Shown here in pieces: positions 22,821 through 33,618 of a stretch of DNA of 64,000 nt. Location of the stretch: the NCBI GenBank assembly GCA_018287875.1, contig JAGVVL010000002.1:7626001-7690000 (forward strand), written 5' to 3'. The notes under the pieces were generated by a model. The model was not told where the DNA came from. It worked only from the letters and a program-made list of their open reading frames with translations, and made no database searches. This DNA is from Nigrospora sphaerica. Taxonomy: Eukaryota; Ascomycota; Sordariomycetes; Amphisphaeriales; Apiosporaceae. The position numbers were made by a program, and so were the translations under genes. Numbering within the stretch: position 1 is the stretch's first letter; every line of letters begins with the position of its first letter.

Positions 22821-22964
22821 ATGGGTTTGGATTATACAGGTGCTCTAACGGAGGCAAGCCCCGTCCTGAGCAAGAAACTTGCCTATGCCGGCCTACTCCT
22901 CACGACTTTGTTCGCCTTTTTCATAGTCGACGCCGGTGAATTGGTTCCAACGAGGCTTCGTTAA
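22821..22964 (+). CDS. Possible 47-residue single-pass membrane microprotein
   Basis: Open frame from ATG 22821 (G at -3, G at +4) to TAA 22964. A short polar start is followed by SKKLAYAGLLLTTLFAFFIV, a basic residue pair before an uninterrupted hydrophobic helix, then an acidic/basic tail. This is a textbook single-span topology, but short frames can look so by chance. No neighbour within 900 bp. Confidence 0.25.
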   Translation: MGLDYTGALTEASPVLSKKLAYAGLLLTTLFAFFIVDAGELVPTRLR

Positions 22965-24410
22965 CTCTAGGGAGACCTGCGCTAAAATGACAAGTCCTGG
23001 GTTGTTTGCGGCTATAAGCTGGACTTGGGGGTTGTGATTGATATAACTGGACTAAAATGCCGACGTAGACATTCGGCCAGTGCGTATCAAGATAATGAGC
23101 TGTCAGAACCAATAGTTGTAGGACGTGTTAGGATTAAACCACCATGAAGCCAGGCACGAATCAAGCGGTAATACATCTCGACACCACTCGGTCACGCGCG
23201 CTCTACGAACAGGCGGACAATAGTACCAAGCATTGGCACAAGTCGTTCGTTTTGGCCTAGGGTTTCGTTTCTATGTAGGGGTAATGCCATATAAAAGAGC
23301 AAGATCACGCAATAAGCAATACGGTGCAAGTAGCGTGAGTCCAGGTATCACGCAGCCGTACCATAATTGAAAAGCCTGAGTCGAGTCGGCTTGACAATCT
23401 ACCAGAGTCCGGGCCATGGTATTCTGCCAGCAAGCGGGTGCAGCAGCTGGGAGTCCAGCCATTTGCCATTTGCCATCGGCATCCGCTTAGGGCTGTAATG
23501 AAAACTGTACAACGTACCCATTGAGTCGCAATCTGCCTATCGTTCTCGATTGAAGGATACGGGGGACGACGGGTAGCGTTGCGCTATTCTGAGCTCTTCA
23601 TTGTCACGAGTAGTTCCAGTGTAAAGTCCACATCGTGGGCGGCTTGGTACGAAGGTGACTCAATTGAAGCTGCGCAGATTGCCAGCGTAAGTAAGTACCT
23701 ATCCCTCGGTGAGGTTGCTACTACACTAGATAGTTATCCCGTGGAATCTTCGACTTGAGGCGAAGTCAGCCTCAACATCAGCGACCTCGTCGCCCCGTCT
23801 ACCAGGCTTCAAGCGACCCATTGATGCTGACAACCGAACCCCAGGATGGCCACCTGAGGCCAAAGAAGCCGCACCATATAGGCAGAAAGGGTCTCGCCAC
23901 TGTCCTGCAGTACCAGAAAACGCTTAGGCGAGTTTGGGTAGACCACTCTGTCAAGCTTAAAGCGGTCCCCTCTGCATCACCAAGTCCCCGCGTCCGTGGT
24001 AAAGAAACAACCGTAAAGTGCCACAAGCTCCCCGCAGGCACGGGTGCCCCCGCTGGCCGCCCTTGCGTGTTGCCGAAATGCCGTTTACTTTGTCAGAGGT
24101 GGTAGCGCTCGAGCCTCTATTTGATATTTCGCGGACAGGGGGTCTCGGCCGTTGACTTATGCGACAGTTCCGGGATGGGTATTTCCTTGGCGGGAAGGGG
24201 AATTCGGACCCCGGCAGCGGCCCGAGACGACAAGACGCCTCACTAAACCCGTCTGGGAAAAGCACCGTCTCCGGGGAAGTTAAGCTTCTAACGTTGGGGG
24301 TGGAAACGTGCAAGGCAATTGGTCCCTGACCCCCTTGCAACCGTGGACCCCCTGCTTGCCCTGCGTGCCCTGGTCATCAAAGCCGGAGCCGAGCGACACC
24401 TCTCACTCAC

Positions 24411-24485
24411 CTGTCACTCACCTCTCCCTCTCTCTCAACCCCCCCCTCTCTCTCTTCCATCCCCTCGTCTCACCACCCTGCCTGC
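24411..24485 (+). repeat. Pyrimidine-rich CT/CCT tract
   Basis: Runs of CTCTCT, CCCCCCC and CACTCACCTCTC over about 75 nt; low complexity, no gene. Confidence 0.7.
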
Positions 24486-25674
24486 CACTCAACCAGGGGG
24501 AGCGGATGGCAGTTGGGATGACAGCCTTCCGCCGCCATAGCCACTTTGCACCATGTCTCGTCTGGCCTTCAGACGGTGTCATAGCCTCGCCCAAGTTCAG
24601 TGTCACCGTAACTCGACTCTCTCCGCGTTGCTGGGTGATTTCGGACGGGGCTGGACTTGCAGTGTTGGGACCTCGACGCGGGCGATCCCGACCAGCAGTC
24701 AACGCATTGAATTATCTTGCCGCCTCCGGATACCCGTGACCCGGCCCGTGCATCCCACGCGTTTGACCAGCCTGCCGCCATCTAGCGTGCCGCAAGTGCG
24801 GACAGACCCGGCCTCTATGCGACCTAAGGATCCCTTGAGGACGGATGTCAGTCACGCCGTGGCTATCCAGATCATGCTGGTTGGTGAAACATTGCCCGAT
24901 GTTATGGAGCCAGGGGCCCTTGGAGGTGATCAAGCAGCCCTGGATGAACCCTATGTGCTTATTTGGCCGTGACAGAATCTCCCGAGGCCCCGTTCCCACA
25001 CGGCGGGGCGATTCGAGATTTCATTGGTGCTTTTGCCTGCCCCCAAGCCAGGGAATGGCCTTGTGTGGAGGACGCGAGCGAGAGCTCGGCCCGTGAGCTT
25101 AATCTCAACCGCACCGTTTTGGTACGGGATTATGGTGCAACGGGGGTCTTTCCGATATCTAGGTCGTGGATATTCTGTCCTGGCCGTTCGATCTCTTTTC
25201 TGCAGATGAAGTACGCCGTAGAGCCATCCTGACATGACGTGACTGGCGCCAATCGGCCAAGACTGTGACGTCCGACGCCATCTGTTGTGTAGCCTGTCCG
25301 ATGTGACACTGGAAACCTGAATTATCTAACATGCAATGCCATCTGAAGTACGGATGCTCGGCATCTTGTCATCCGCTGAAGAGGGGTCTTAGTCGTATCC
25401 CTTTATTGATCTGATTGTCAGTTTGACCCCGGAATACCCCCTCGCCGCTGTCCAATGAGACGCCTGCCCTGACACGCCCCGGATGAAGATACTCTTGTGC
25501 ATCCGGAGATTCGTTGCAGCCGTAAACCCTGGCCTCCATCCTTGCTTCATGCCACTGTTTTCATCTCAATACATAAGACGGCGTCGGGTCCGTCATCTCA
25601 TCTTGTCTTTCCCTCCTCATCCCATCATCTCCAGTAGCCCTTCAGTCTTCCTGCCTTTCCATTCATTCTCAGAG

Positions 25675-25839
25675 GTAAGCAGCGAGCCTCCCTTCAGCCA
25701 GTGGTCTTCCAGGCACTAACCAGGTCCCAACAGCTGTGCTCTTGTTCGCTTGCTTACTCTTACTTTCGTTGAAAATACTCAGAGGTGAGCTTGGCAATGT
25801 GCCTTCTCCAGGGAGAGATAGAGCTAACACGATAAACAG
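25675..25839 (+). other. Two tandem 5'-UTR introns with duplicated splice borders
   Basis: Intron A 25675-25733 (59 nt) and intron B 25785-25839 (55 nt) flank a 51-nt leader exon. Both are bordered by CTCAGAG/GTRAGC at the 5' side and AACAG/CTGTGCTC at the 3' side, and each has an internal CTAAC branch site. They lie 61-225 nt upstream of the ATG at 25900. The matching borders indicate duplication of one intron-containing unit and allow skipping of the small exon. Confidence 0.6.
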
Positions 25840-25899
25840 CTGTGCTCATTACAATAATCATTTAATTCTCCTCGACGCTCCCTTACCACAACATTCAAA

Positions 25900-26473
25900 A
25901 TGAAGTTCACCTCGGTCATCGTCACCGCCCTCGCGGCCATTGTCTCGGCGGCTCCCGCCCCCCAGGGAGACGCACAGAAGGCGGCCCAGCTGGCGCAGCA
26001 GAAGCAGGCGTTGAACAACCTTCAGTTCAAGAACGTGGACCTGGCCTACGCCTTGGCCGTCAACAACCTGAACATCGGCGGCCTCAACAGCCTCGTGGCC
26101 AACCTCGCCCAGGTCAACGGCCTCAACCTCGTTGCCTTCCAGCCCGTCTTCAACAACAACGTGTTCGACATCAACGCTCTGCTCCAAGTTCAGCAACTCC
26201 AGTTGCTCGGTCAGCTCCAGGCCCTCGGGGCCCTGAACAACCTCAACCTCGCGGCCCTCCAGTTGCAGCCCCTCAACCTGGGCCTTATCCAGAACCTGGG
26301 TGCCGTCAACCTGGTCCAGTTTGTGAACCCTGCCGTGATTCCCCAAGTCCAAGACGTTGTCAAGAACGCCGGTACGTACCCCATCCTCCGCGCTTCCCAC
26401 ACCCCTAGATGTGTGTGCACAAGGACATCAGACTGACGACTCATGTGTAGGACTCGTTGTTATTCAGGTTTAA
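25900..26473 (+). CDS. Small secreted Asn/Leu/Gln-rich protein
   Basis: Exons 25900-26371 and 26451-26473 (79-nt intron, GTACGT donor, TGTAG acceptor) give 164 residues. A signal peptide (MKFTSVIVTALAAIVSA) is followed by an APAPQ processing-like segment, then a chain rich in N, L, Q, A and V with no cysteine. VFDINALLQVQQLQLLGQLQ resembles NFDINSI...EVQLLGQVQQ of the protein at 15875-17389, so the two are probably paralogous. The repeated N-L-x-L-x-x-L pattern could favour a leucine-rich solenoid or self-assembly; that is speculation. The duplicated leader introns upstream belong to this gene. Confidence 0.8.
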
Positions 26474-28129
26474 CTTGGTCCGGATTCCCAAATAATGGTT
26501 GGCTGAAGCGTTGGAGGCGAGGTCCGGGTTTGGCAAAGGGACTCAGGGGTCTACTGGATTGATTTTTCTCTCCTTTGTCGCTACGACATGTTTCCTGGGG
26601 TACGGGAGCATTGTGATGTCCCGCCGACTACATAATGAAATGGAGAACTTCCCCCCCCACGATGTGCAGCGTGCCTCGTGCATTGTGCCTGTTCGTCGCA
26701 TCGTTCGGATTGCCCATCGTCCCACATCGTAGGCAGGGCCAGCTTAGGTTGGCAGCTAATGGTGGGTGTCCGTTTGATCAACAATGTGTGGAGCCGCAAC
26801 GGGCCATCAAACAAAACACCAGCTCAATGCCGTGCATAGTAGTGACTAGGTGCGCGTGCGATGCACCTGCTCAACAGTGCCGCATCAAGTCGGGTCCTCG
26901 AGAAGCCGAGGCCGGGCCAAGTTCCAGTGTATGCTATCCAGCATTGGTTTCCTCGCGCGAACCTCCCCGCTCTCCCTCTCTCTTTTTCTTTCTCCCTCTT
27001 TCTTTCTCGGCCCGTCCTAAGAATAAGGTTTACGGTACCCGGTGCATTGGTGAGAGATGCACCGGGTCATGTCATGCTCTTTTAGTCCCCCCTTCCTATC
27101 GTTCCAGAGGAGGCCAACCGAACTGGGAAGTTTTCGGCGGAGGGCCAGCAAACCGCCCAATCTACTCGGTAACAGGGGGATTTTATTCATTCCTGTCGGG
27201 GCATCGTGGCCACGTGCAGAGCCAATGCGTCTTCAGCCTTGACATGCAGTACTACCACGGTGACCGAGAACTTCCTCCAAGCCAGCAAGGGGCCCATGGT
27301 AACAGCATAAGTCACCACGTACTTGTTGGACGGCGGCGATGCCACCCAGGAGACAGGACAGCGATGATGGTTCCTTTGGTGTCATTCGCATGCCCACGGG
27401 GGAGACCCCTATGACCCAGCGGCCCGGAAGGTTTCACGCAGCTGGGCTGCTCACTGCCGGCCTCCTCGATCAATGCATCGAGGGCATCGGCCAGCTTTCT
27501 TCAGTAAGTGGCAGGGCGTGCCCCTTTGGGATGGCGTCTGCTGTTCGATTTTACGTTCGGGCACAATGCGGGTGCGTGCCTGGACAGGGTGGACAGGCGA
27601 GACTGGGGCCCGGCCGACTCGCGACCTGCCGGTCTTTGCTCGATTTGAGATAGCATGCTGCCAGCAATCACCCTCGGTAGTTTGACCATCACGCTCTCTC
27701 GCCCTCTTACCGGAGAGCTCACGTGGAGAGACAGGCACGAGAGGCAGACCAAGGCAAAAGGCAAAGAGGGGCTGAGGGGTCACACTGCCGCCCAGCCCGT
27801 GTCGCTTGTTCCCACCCCACCAGCGCTTGCCAGCCCCCCCTGCCACTCCTGGAGCTCAGCGTGAGGGGCAAGAGAGAGGTGGCCCCAGCATCGACGCCTT
27901 GCCGCCCAGTTAGGCAGTCAGGCCACCGGCAACACCCCCACCGCCAAACCGTCCATTGGCGGGGGTTCAGCGCTCTCCACAGATTGGGCTGCCGGTGACC
28001 AACCGTGCATCTCTGTTTCCACAGTCCCGCTCGGGCAGATCTCACTGTTGGTCGTGGGCTGGCAACTCTTACGGAGTACCTACCAACTCACCCGGCCAAC
28101 CCTCTCGTGATGATGGGCGAGAAAAAGAA

Positions 28130-28145
28130 GAGAGAGAGAGAGAGA
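28130..28145 (+). repeat. (AG)n microsatellite
   Basis: Eight or so perfect AG dinucleotides in the intergenic region. Confidence 0.8.
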
Positions 28146-28422
28146 CCAAAGCGCCCCAGAGGCCGGATCCGTTCCCACACGGGGAGCCCCTCTTCCGAGT
28201 ACATGATGTACCCATCAATGCCTGTAGCATCGGACGGCGGGTACATGTACAGGACGGCCTGCCCGTGTTTCCCAGTGCATACCCAACCAACCCACCGACC
28301 TGCAGCCCGTCCGTCATCCCATCCATGCCAACAAGTGTCGTGGCCATCGTCCCGACAGACACCACCATTGCCCTGCCTGTCTGTCTTATCTCGCTCGCCT
28401 CCAGCTGCCCTCAACCCGGCAG

Positions 28423-28446
28423 ACACACCCACACCCACACACCCAA
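28423..28446 (+). repeat. (CACACC)n-like microsatellite
   Basis: CACACCCACACCCACACACC run of about 24 nt. Confidence 0.75.
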
Positions 28447-28771
28447 GACCACTGCGCGCATCCTCCATGGGAGCGAGTGCATGCTCAGGTTCTTCCTGCC
28501 CAACGGTCCAATACGCGCAGTTTGCCGTGGCTAGCTGCGGGTGCTGCACTTTGCCTCGGGGAACCTGACGGCTGCTCCAATCGGCGTTGGTGCGGAACCT
28601 GTGTTTGCATGCAGGCCCGGCCATTCAAACGTCTCCAGCTGGCTGCTCCGCACCTGATCCGGCGGTCCTCGAATCCCGTTGCGTCCTGGCAGCCGGTGCA
28701 CGAAGCCCTTCTAGAGCTCTTCTCCCTGCGAATCCCTCGTCTCGGGGCTGGCACAGGTCGCCCGCGAACGA

Positions 28772-30616
28772 ATGGCGGGCCTGCACCATTGGGACTGGGA
28801 CGAGGTAGGAGACACGCAGCGGCACTGGCGTCAGCATCCTCGGCCAATGGTCGGTGGCTGGGACCACGGCTGGGCCGAGAGCCAGCATGAACCCACCGCC
28901 TACGCCCTGCCCTACCGACCCCGTAGTCGTGATATACAGTGGCCCGACGGCGGACACGCACTCGACCCCTCTGACTCCCATCGACCTTGGCCTTCCGAAG
29001 ACATGCGTACCCGCGAATCCTCGCCCTCGCGTCCCCTGGGCCGGTCCGCGACGCTGTCTCACCGCAGCAGCACCAGGGACCCCCCCGCCCGCGCCCGCCG
29101 CGAGCAGTATAGCCGTCGCGCGCGGACGGCGGCGAGATCCAGGTCCACCTCTACGTCCCGGTCGAGCTCTGTTACCAGCACCTCGAGTCGCACCAGCGAG
29201 GACGAAAGCGAGGATAGTGGCATGGTGACCCCCAAGTCGGCCCACGAAAACCGAGTCACCCCCGAATCGGACAGCTCGTCGACAGTTTCGTCCGATTCGG
29301 CCTCGTCGAGCACCGAGTCAAGTGACGATTCGGCGCCGCCCCCCTCGACGCGAAGGGGAAACAAAGGACGAACGGGCGGAAAGCTGAAAGCACCCGTCCA
29401 GGCCGTCATGGCCCCCCAATTGAAGAGTCTCCCTCGTCACGACCGCAAACGCCGGCAGAGGGAGCCAGCTATGCTTGAAATCGAAAGCGAGCCCGAGCCC
29501 GAGCCCGAGCCGGAAAAGCCTGCCCGAAGGCGGCACAAACACCAACCCACCACCAAGACGAGCAGCTCACATGCCCACCATCGCCACCGAGATACGCGTC
29601 GGGATATTAGACCCGCGCCTTCGTCAAAACGGTATATAACTATAACACAAGGACTCGCGCGGCTTTGTGCGCTAACTTGGTTCACGACAGCACCAGCAAG
29701 AAGTACTACGAGTCTGGCCCGTCCCATTCAGATAAAGAGTCCCTAACCCGATCTCAAACCACGCAATCTACGCGCAGCAAAACTTCTACGAAGCGTTCTT
29801 CCACTTTAGTGGGACGCTCTGTGCCATCCTATGTTTCCCGTGCCTCCCACCGGTCTGCAAAATCCTCGGCGTTGTAAGTCTGGGCAGAACCAACCCAATG
29901 ACTGGCCATTGAGTTAACGTGCGGCTAGTGTGGAATGCATTGCCTGCCGAAACGACGAGACACCGCGCAAGAAAACCGTCAAGCTGAGTTGCGGCCATCG
30001 CATGTGTCGTTCGTGTCTTAAACGAGTGTTTCGACTTTCTACCAAGGATCCCCAACAGATGCCACCCAAGTGCTGTACGGATCGACCTATCGATTTAAAG
30101 CACGTCGATGCGCTGTTCGATGAGGACTTCAAGAGGATGTGGAATCACAAGCTCGCCGAGTTTTCCGCGTCCAACCGCATCTACTGCCCACGCAAGGGTT
30201 GCGGCGAATGGATTGGACCTAACCGTGTGCAACGCCTCAAGGATGGTCGAAAGAAGGCTACATGCGGACGTTGCAAGACTGAGTTGTGCTTCGCCTGCAA
30301 GGGGGACTGGCACGATTATGAAGACTGTCCGGGTGACGAGTCTAGCCTTCAACTCCTCCAGCTGGCACCCAGAACAATCCGGAAAAGATGTTCACCCTGT
30401 AAATGCATTGTCTCGATAGACAAAGACTGCAACCGAATGCCCTGGTAGGTCCCCAGGCGGCGTTATACGGGGATATATGAAGCCCCGAACGGAAAGACTG
30501 ACGTGGACTTTAGTTGCGGTGCACAGTTCTGCATGGTTTGCGGTGCTAAATGGAAGACGTGCGATTGTCCCTGGTTCAACTGCGAGGAGCTGGAAGAAGA
30601 AGAAGAGGAGGAGGAG

Positions 30617-30648
<32 letters not shown>

Positions 30649-31480
30649 TGAGGAGGAGCTTGACCACACTCGGAGGGCCCGGGAGCCTTCAACTGGAGGA
30701 CGGAGAGAACGTGCCTCGCGGGGTGCCCGAGCTCGCTCCCATCGGAGCCGACCCCCAGTTTACGCCGAAAAGTCCCGCCGTCGCAGGCAAGAGAAGGACG
30801 ATGCAAAGCTGGCTCGGAAACCGCAATACGGGCATGATGACGAGGACGAGGATGAGGACGAGGACGAAGACTACACCGACCGCTACGGTGAGATCGTGGC
30901 CGTGGGAAACACCGCCGGCCACCATATGAATGAGAGTTATCGGCGGCCGCAGCAAGCCCACATGACGCCGCCGATGGTTCCTCCGGTTCCTTTCGAGCGG
31001 GCTGCCACAGCGGACTACGTCTCAGGCGTTAACAAGGCACGTGGGCTACGCGCAGACGCCATGGAGGCACGCCTGGCGGAGCGGTTTTCGAAGTCCCGGC
31101 AGAATCACCACCCCGGTCGGCGAGCCTTTACCCACCCGTTTCCCCCGATGTACCCGATGCAGGCCCCGCCTATGTCGCCCATGTCGGTTGGGCCGCTACC
31201 TCCAGGCCCGCCCTCGATGCCTATGATCCGGCGGCACACCATGGAGGACGATGATTACAGCACGCAAAGCCTGAGACTCACGGAACGAATGAAACCGCGT
31301 CACGCGCGATACGATCACTCGTTTGACACTGGAGCCTACTCCACAACGGGTCGGCTGCAGCACGATAGAGAATCGAGTTCTAAGCTCGCCGGACTGACGG
31401 GCATGGGTCGCGGCGCTCATCGCGTGGATGAATGGCGGGAATTCGTGGCGCCTGTGGCCCCACCTGAGACGGTTGGTTAG
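28772..31480 (+). CDS. RBR-type (RING-IBR-RING) E3 ubiquitin ligase
   Basis: Exons 28772-29631, 29691-29873, 29929-30444 and 30514-31480 encode 841 residues. The N-terminal 345 residues are Ser/Arg/Glu-rich and disordered. RING1 begins at about residue 351 (CIACRNDE...CGHRMCRSCL). The IBR follows (YCPRKGCGEWI...CGRCKTELCFACKGDWHDYEDC). RING2 (RCSPCKC...DCNRMP) continues across the last intron to CGAQFCMVCGAKW. The RING2 cysteine near residue 520 is the candidate ubiquitin-thioester site. After RING2 comes a run of 18 Glu, then an Arg-rich and Pro-rich tail. The spliced RING2 core reads RMPC-CGAQFC, one residue shorter than the usual C-x-C-G spacing; an error in the donor choice or a real deletion could explain it. 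Confidence 0.86.
30591..30660 (+). repeat. GAA/GAG poly-glutamate coding repeat
   Basis: Trinucleotide run encoding 18 consecutive Glu in the RBR gene just after RING2, followed by D-E-E-E. Likely length-variable. Confidence 0.85.
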
Positions 31481-33618
31481 GGGTGCCCGTCTGGTATTTG
31501 TTCTTCAATCTCAGATGGCCACGGACGGAACGTAATGTCTAACGAAGTTTCCATGTTTCATGACTTTACGAGCTAGCTTCGGCGACTTCACGAATTACCG
31601 CATAGGCCTCAGGGTCGTGGATAAGATGATGCGGTGCTACCCATAGGGCAGATGGCATTTTGGACGATTTCCGAGCGTTTCGTGTTCCGTCGTGAGGTCT
31701 ACTCACAGATTGTTTTACGTAGCTTGTCATTGCATTTTACTTTGTCCGCACGTACCCGCGTGCATGCAATGCGCCAGCGATTTAAGCGTGGAAGTGTGTT
31801 ACGTATCCTTCACAGTCGAAGCCGGCGCCGTAGCCGCTGAGGTGGGATTCCGACTATTCGGCACACCGACTGGCCCCTCAGAACACTACCGACTTACGAG
31901 TAAGTGTACGCGGCGCGAGGTACCTAAGCCTTACTCGTACGGTAGATGGGAGCCTCCGGTTGGCGCCAAATGGGTGCGGTCTGGTGTCTTACTGGGCTTG
32001 CTGACGTGTGTAGGCGCCGGCACGTGCCCCTATACCGGGTAGAAGAGGCGTACGGCAGTCTGGCCCACTGCGCGACTGAATAGCATTCTCACCTATGTTG
32101 ACGGCGTTCCGAAGGTCCCTGCGGGCTGCCTGACGGCGCTGAAACATAGAGACAACGCCGTTCCGAACCCGTTTCTATTCTGGCCTCATGTAAGCACATC
32201 TGGCCCAGGCCGGGGGGGTGTGATTTGGGAAACCTTACCTAAGGTTTTGGATCGATCGTGCGGCGTTCCTCGCGACCGGGCTCAATCTAGCACCACGTGC
32301 TTGTTTGCATAGGGCTCAGACATGCTTATTGGCGGCCAACGAGAGCTGACCTGGTTGTTCCGTCGGCAATGCCAGGGGAACAAGAACGAAACTGCCAGGG
32401 CTGATCTGAGATTGCTGGCCTCGGCGGAATGAAACACGCGCAACAGAGGCGTACCTCCTAGGTGTCCCTTTAGAAGCAGCCCGGGGGCAAATGCTTGTTT
32501 TCAAGGTTACCGGCAATTCTAAGCATGCAGTATGTTAGGATATGTACTTGAGCATGTATGCCGGTGATGGGATGGGGTGGATGGATGTGTGCATGTACAA
32601 CTATCATGGTCGAGGTAGCGGTATTGGTTCATGCCGGGATCGGGGGGTTGCATTCCCTCCATCGATGCCGGCGCTGCACCGGCAACAAGCGGGCCGATCT
32701 GCCAGAACCCCATCCCATCCATCCATCCGGGTGACGTCGGGACCGTGCGTTTCGTTACCGGAGGGGGCCAAGCACGGCCAGACCGTTGAATGGACGGCTG
32801 AGCAGAGCCAAGCTTGGCCCACGAGCCCAGATGAGCTGGCTCGTGAGCCACGAGCCACGAGCCGTGAGTCCCCTCCCTGCCTGGCCAACTGGATTGGGTG
32901 ACAATGAGGGAGGGAAAGAAAGTATTGGAAATCCCGACCCTCACTGACCCTCCCTGACCCTCCCTGACCCTCCCTGACCCTCCCTAACCCTCCCTGGACC
33001 CGACCCTGACAGGCCGTCCCCATCCATGCATCCGTGGATCATAGTACTGTCTGGGTGCGACAACTACTAGTTAAACGGATGGATGTTTGTGTACCCACCC
33101 ATTCGCGTGTCTTGGGCGGCCGTGGCGCTTGTCGTCCCTCTCGCATGACCACCACGCATCGGCCCTTGGGATTTCTTCCCTTGGTCGCATGCGCGCATCC
33201 CTTTTCTCCCGTCTGCTCCTACTCCGGCGCCTCGTGCTCGTTTTCGCTTCCGTCAAATATCTTCAATGGCCATCGCCTGCGGCTGATAGGTGCTCCAAAG
33301 CTGCCTCTTACACGAACCCTCCCCATTTGCCTCGCTTGGCGAACCCTGATGCTGCACCGTCACATGGCTAATGCTTGACTGATTCACTTTCGACCTCCCA
33401 CGCCTGGCTTCTAAACCATGGAGTTTTAACACCGGGGTTCTCCCCACCCTGCATCCCCCCCCCCTTTTGCCGCGTCGGAGATTTAGGCAAACCTTGGAGG
33501 TCTTAAGAGCTTGAGAAACATCATATCGACGTTGTTCGCAACTTTTGTCCCCCCGGAACGAGCGCCCCGTTCCCCGTCAACGTCATCGCGCGTCTGCGTG
33601 CCTGGACCGGCTGCCACC
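31481..33618. other. Non-coding interval with minisatellite
   Basis: 2.1 kb between two plus-strand genes. It has a 10-bp tandem array at 32945-32994, CCATCCAT runs near 32700, and two copies of GCCGTTCCGAA/GGCGTTCCGAA about 55 nt apart near 32100-32175. Open frames are short and unconvincing. Confidence 0.5.
32945..32994 (+). repeat. 10-bp minisatellite, TGACCCTCCC x5
   Basis: Four perfect copies of TGACCCTCCC and one TAACCCTCCC variant. The complementary strand is GGGAGGGTCA repeated, giving regularly spaced G-triplets with G-quadruplex potential. Confidence 0.9.

Larger units (their letters stand above)
21842..25899. other. Long non-coding interval, 4 kb
   Basis: Contains a possible 47-codon microprotein (22821-22964), a pyrimidine-rich tract (24411-24485), and the leader with two introns (25675-25839) of the downstream secreted-protein gene. 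Other open frames on both strands overlap each other and show no domain or codon pattern I can support. Confidence 0.5.
26474..28771. other. Long non-coding interval with microsatellites
   Basis: 2.3 kb between the secreted protein and the RBR ligase. It holds an (AG)n run (about 28130-28145) and a (CACACC)n run (about 28423-28446). Overlapping open frames here share no codon bias and were not called. Confidence 0.5.

Noticed and set aside
28485..29409. Minus-strand frames opposite the N-terminal RBR exon
   Set aside because: Antisense shadows of the Ser/Arg-rich disordered region.
28772..29640. N-terminal RBR exon as a separate gene
   Set aside because: Splice signals at 29631/29691 and 29873/29929 keep one continuous frame into the RING1 domain.
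32945..32994. Short regular repeats as a possible CRISPR array or telomere
   Set aside because: Units are 10 bp and contiguous without spacers, and the unit is not TTAGGG; it is a minisatellite in a eukaryotic genome.
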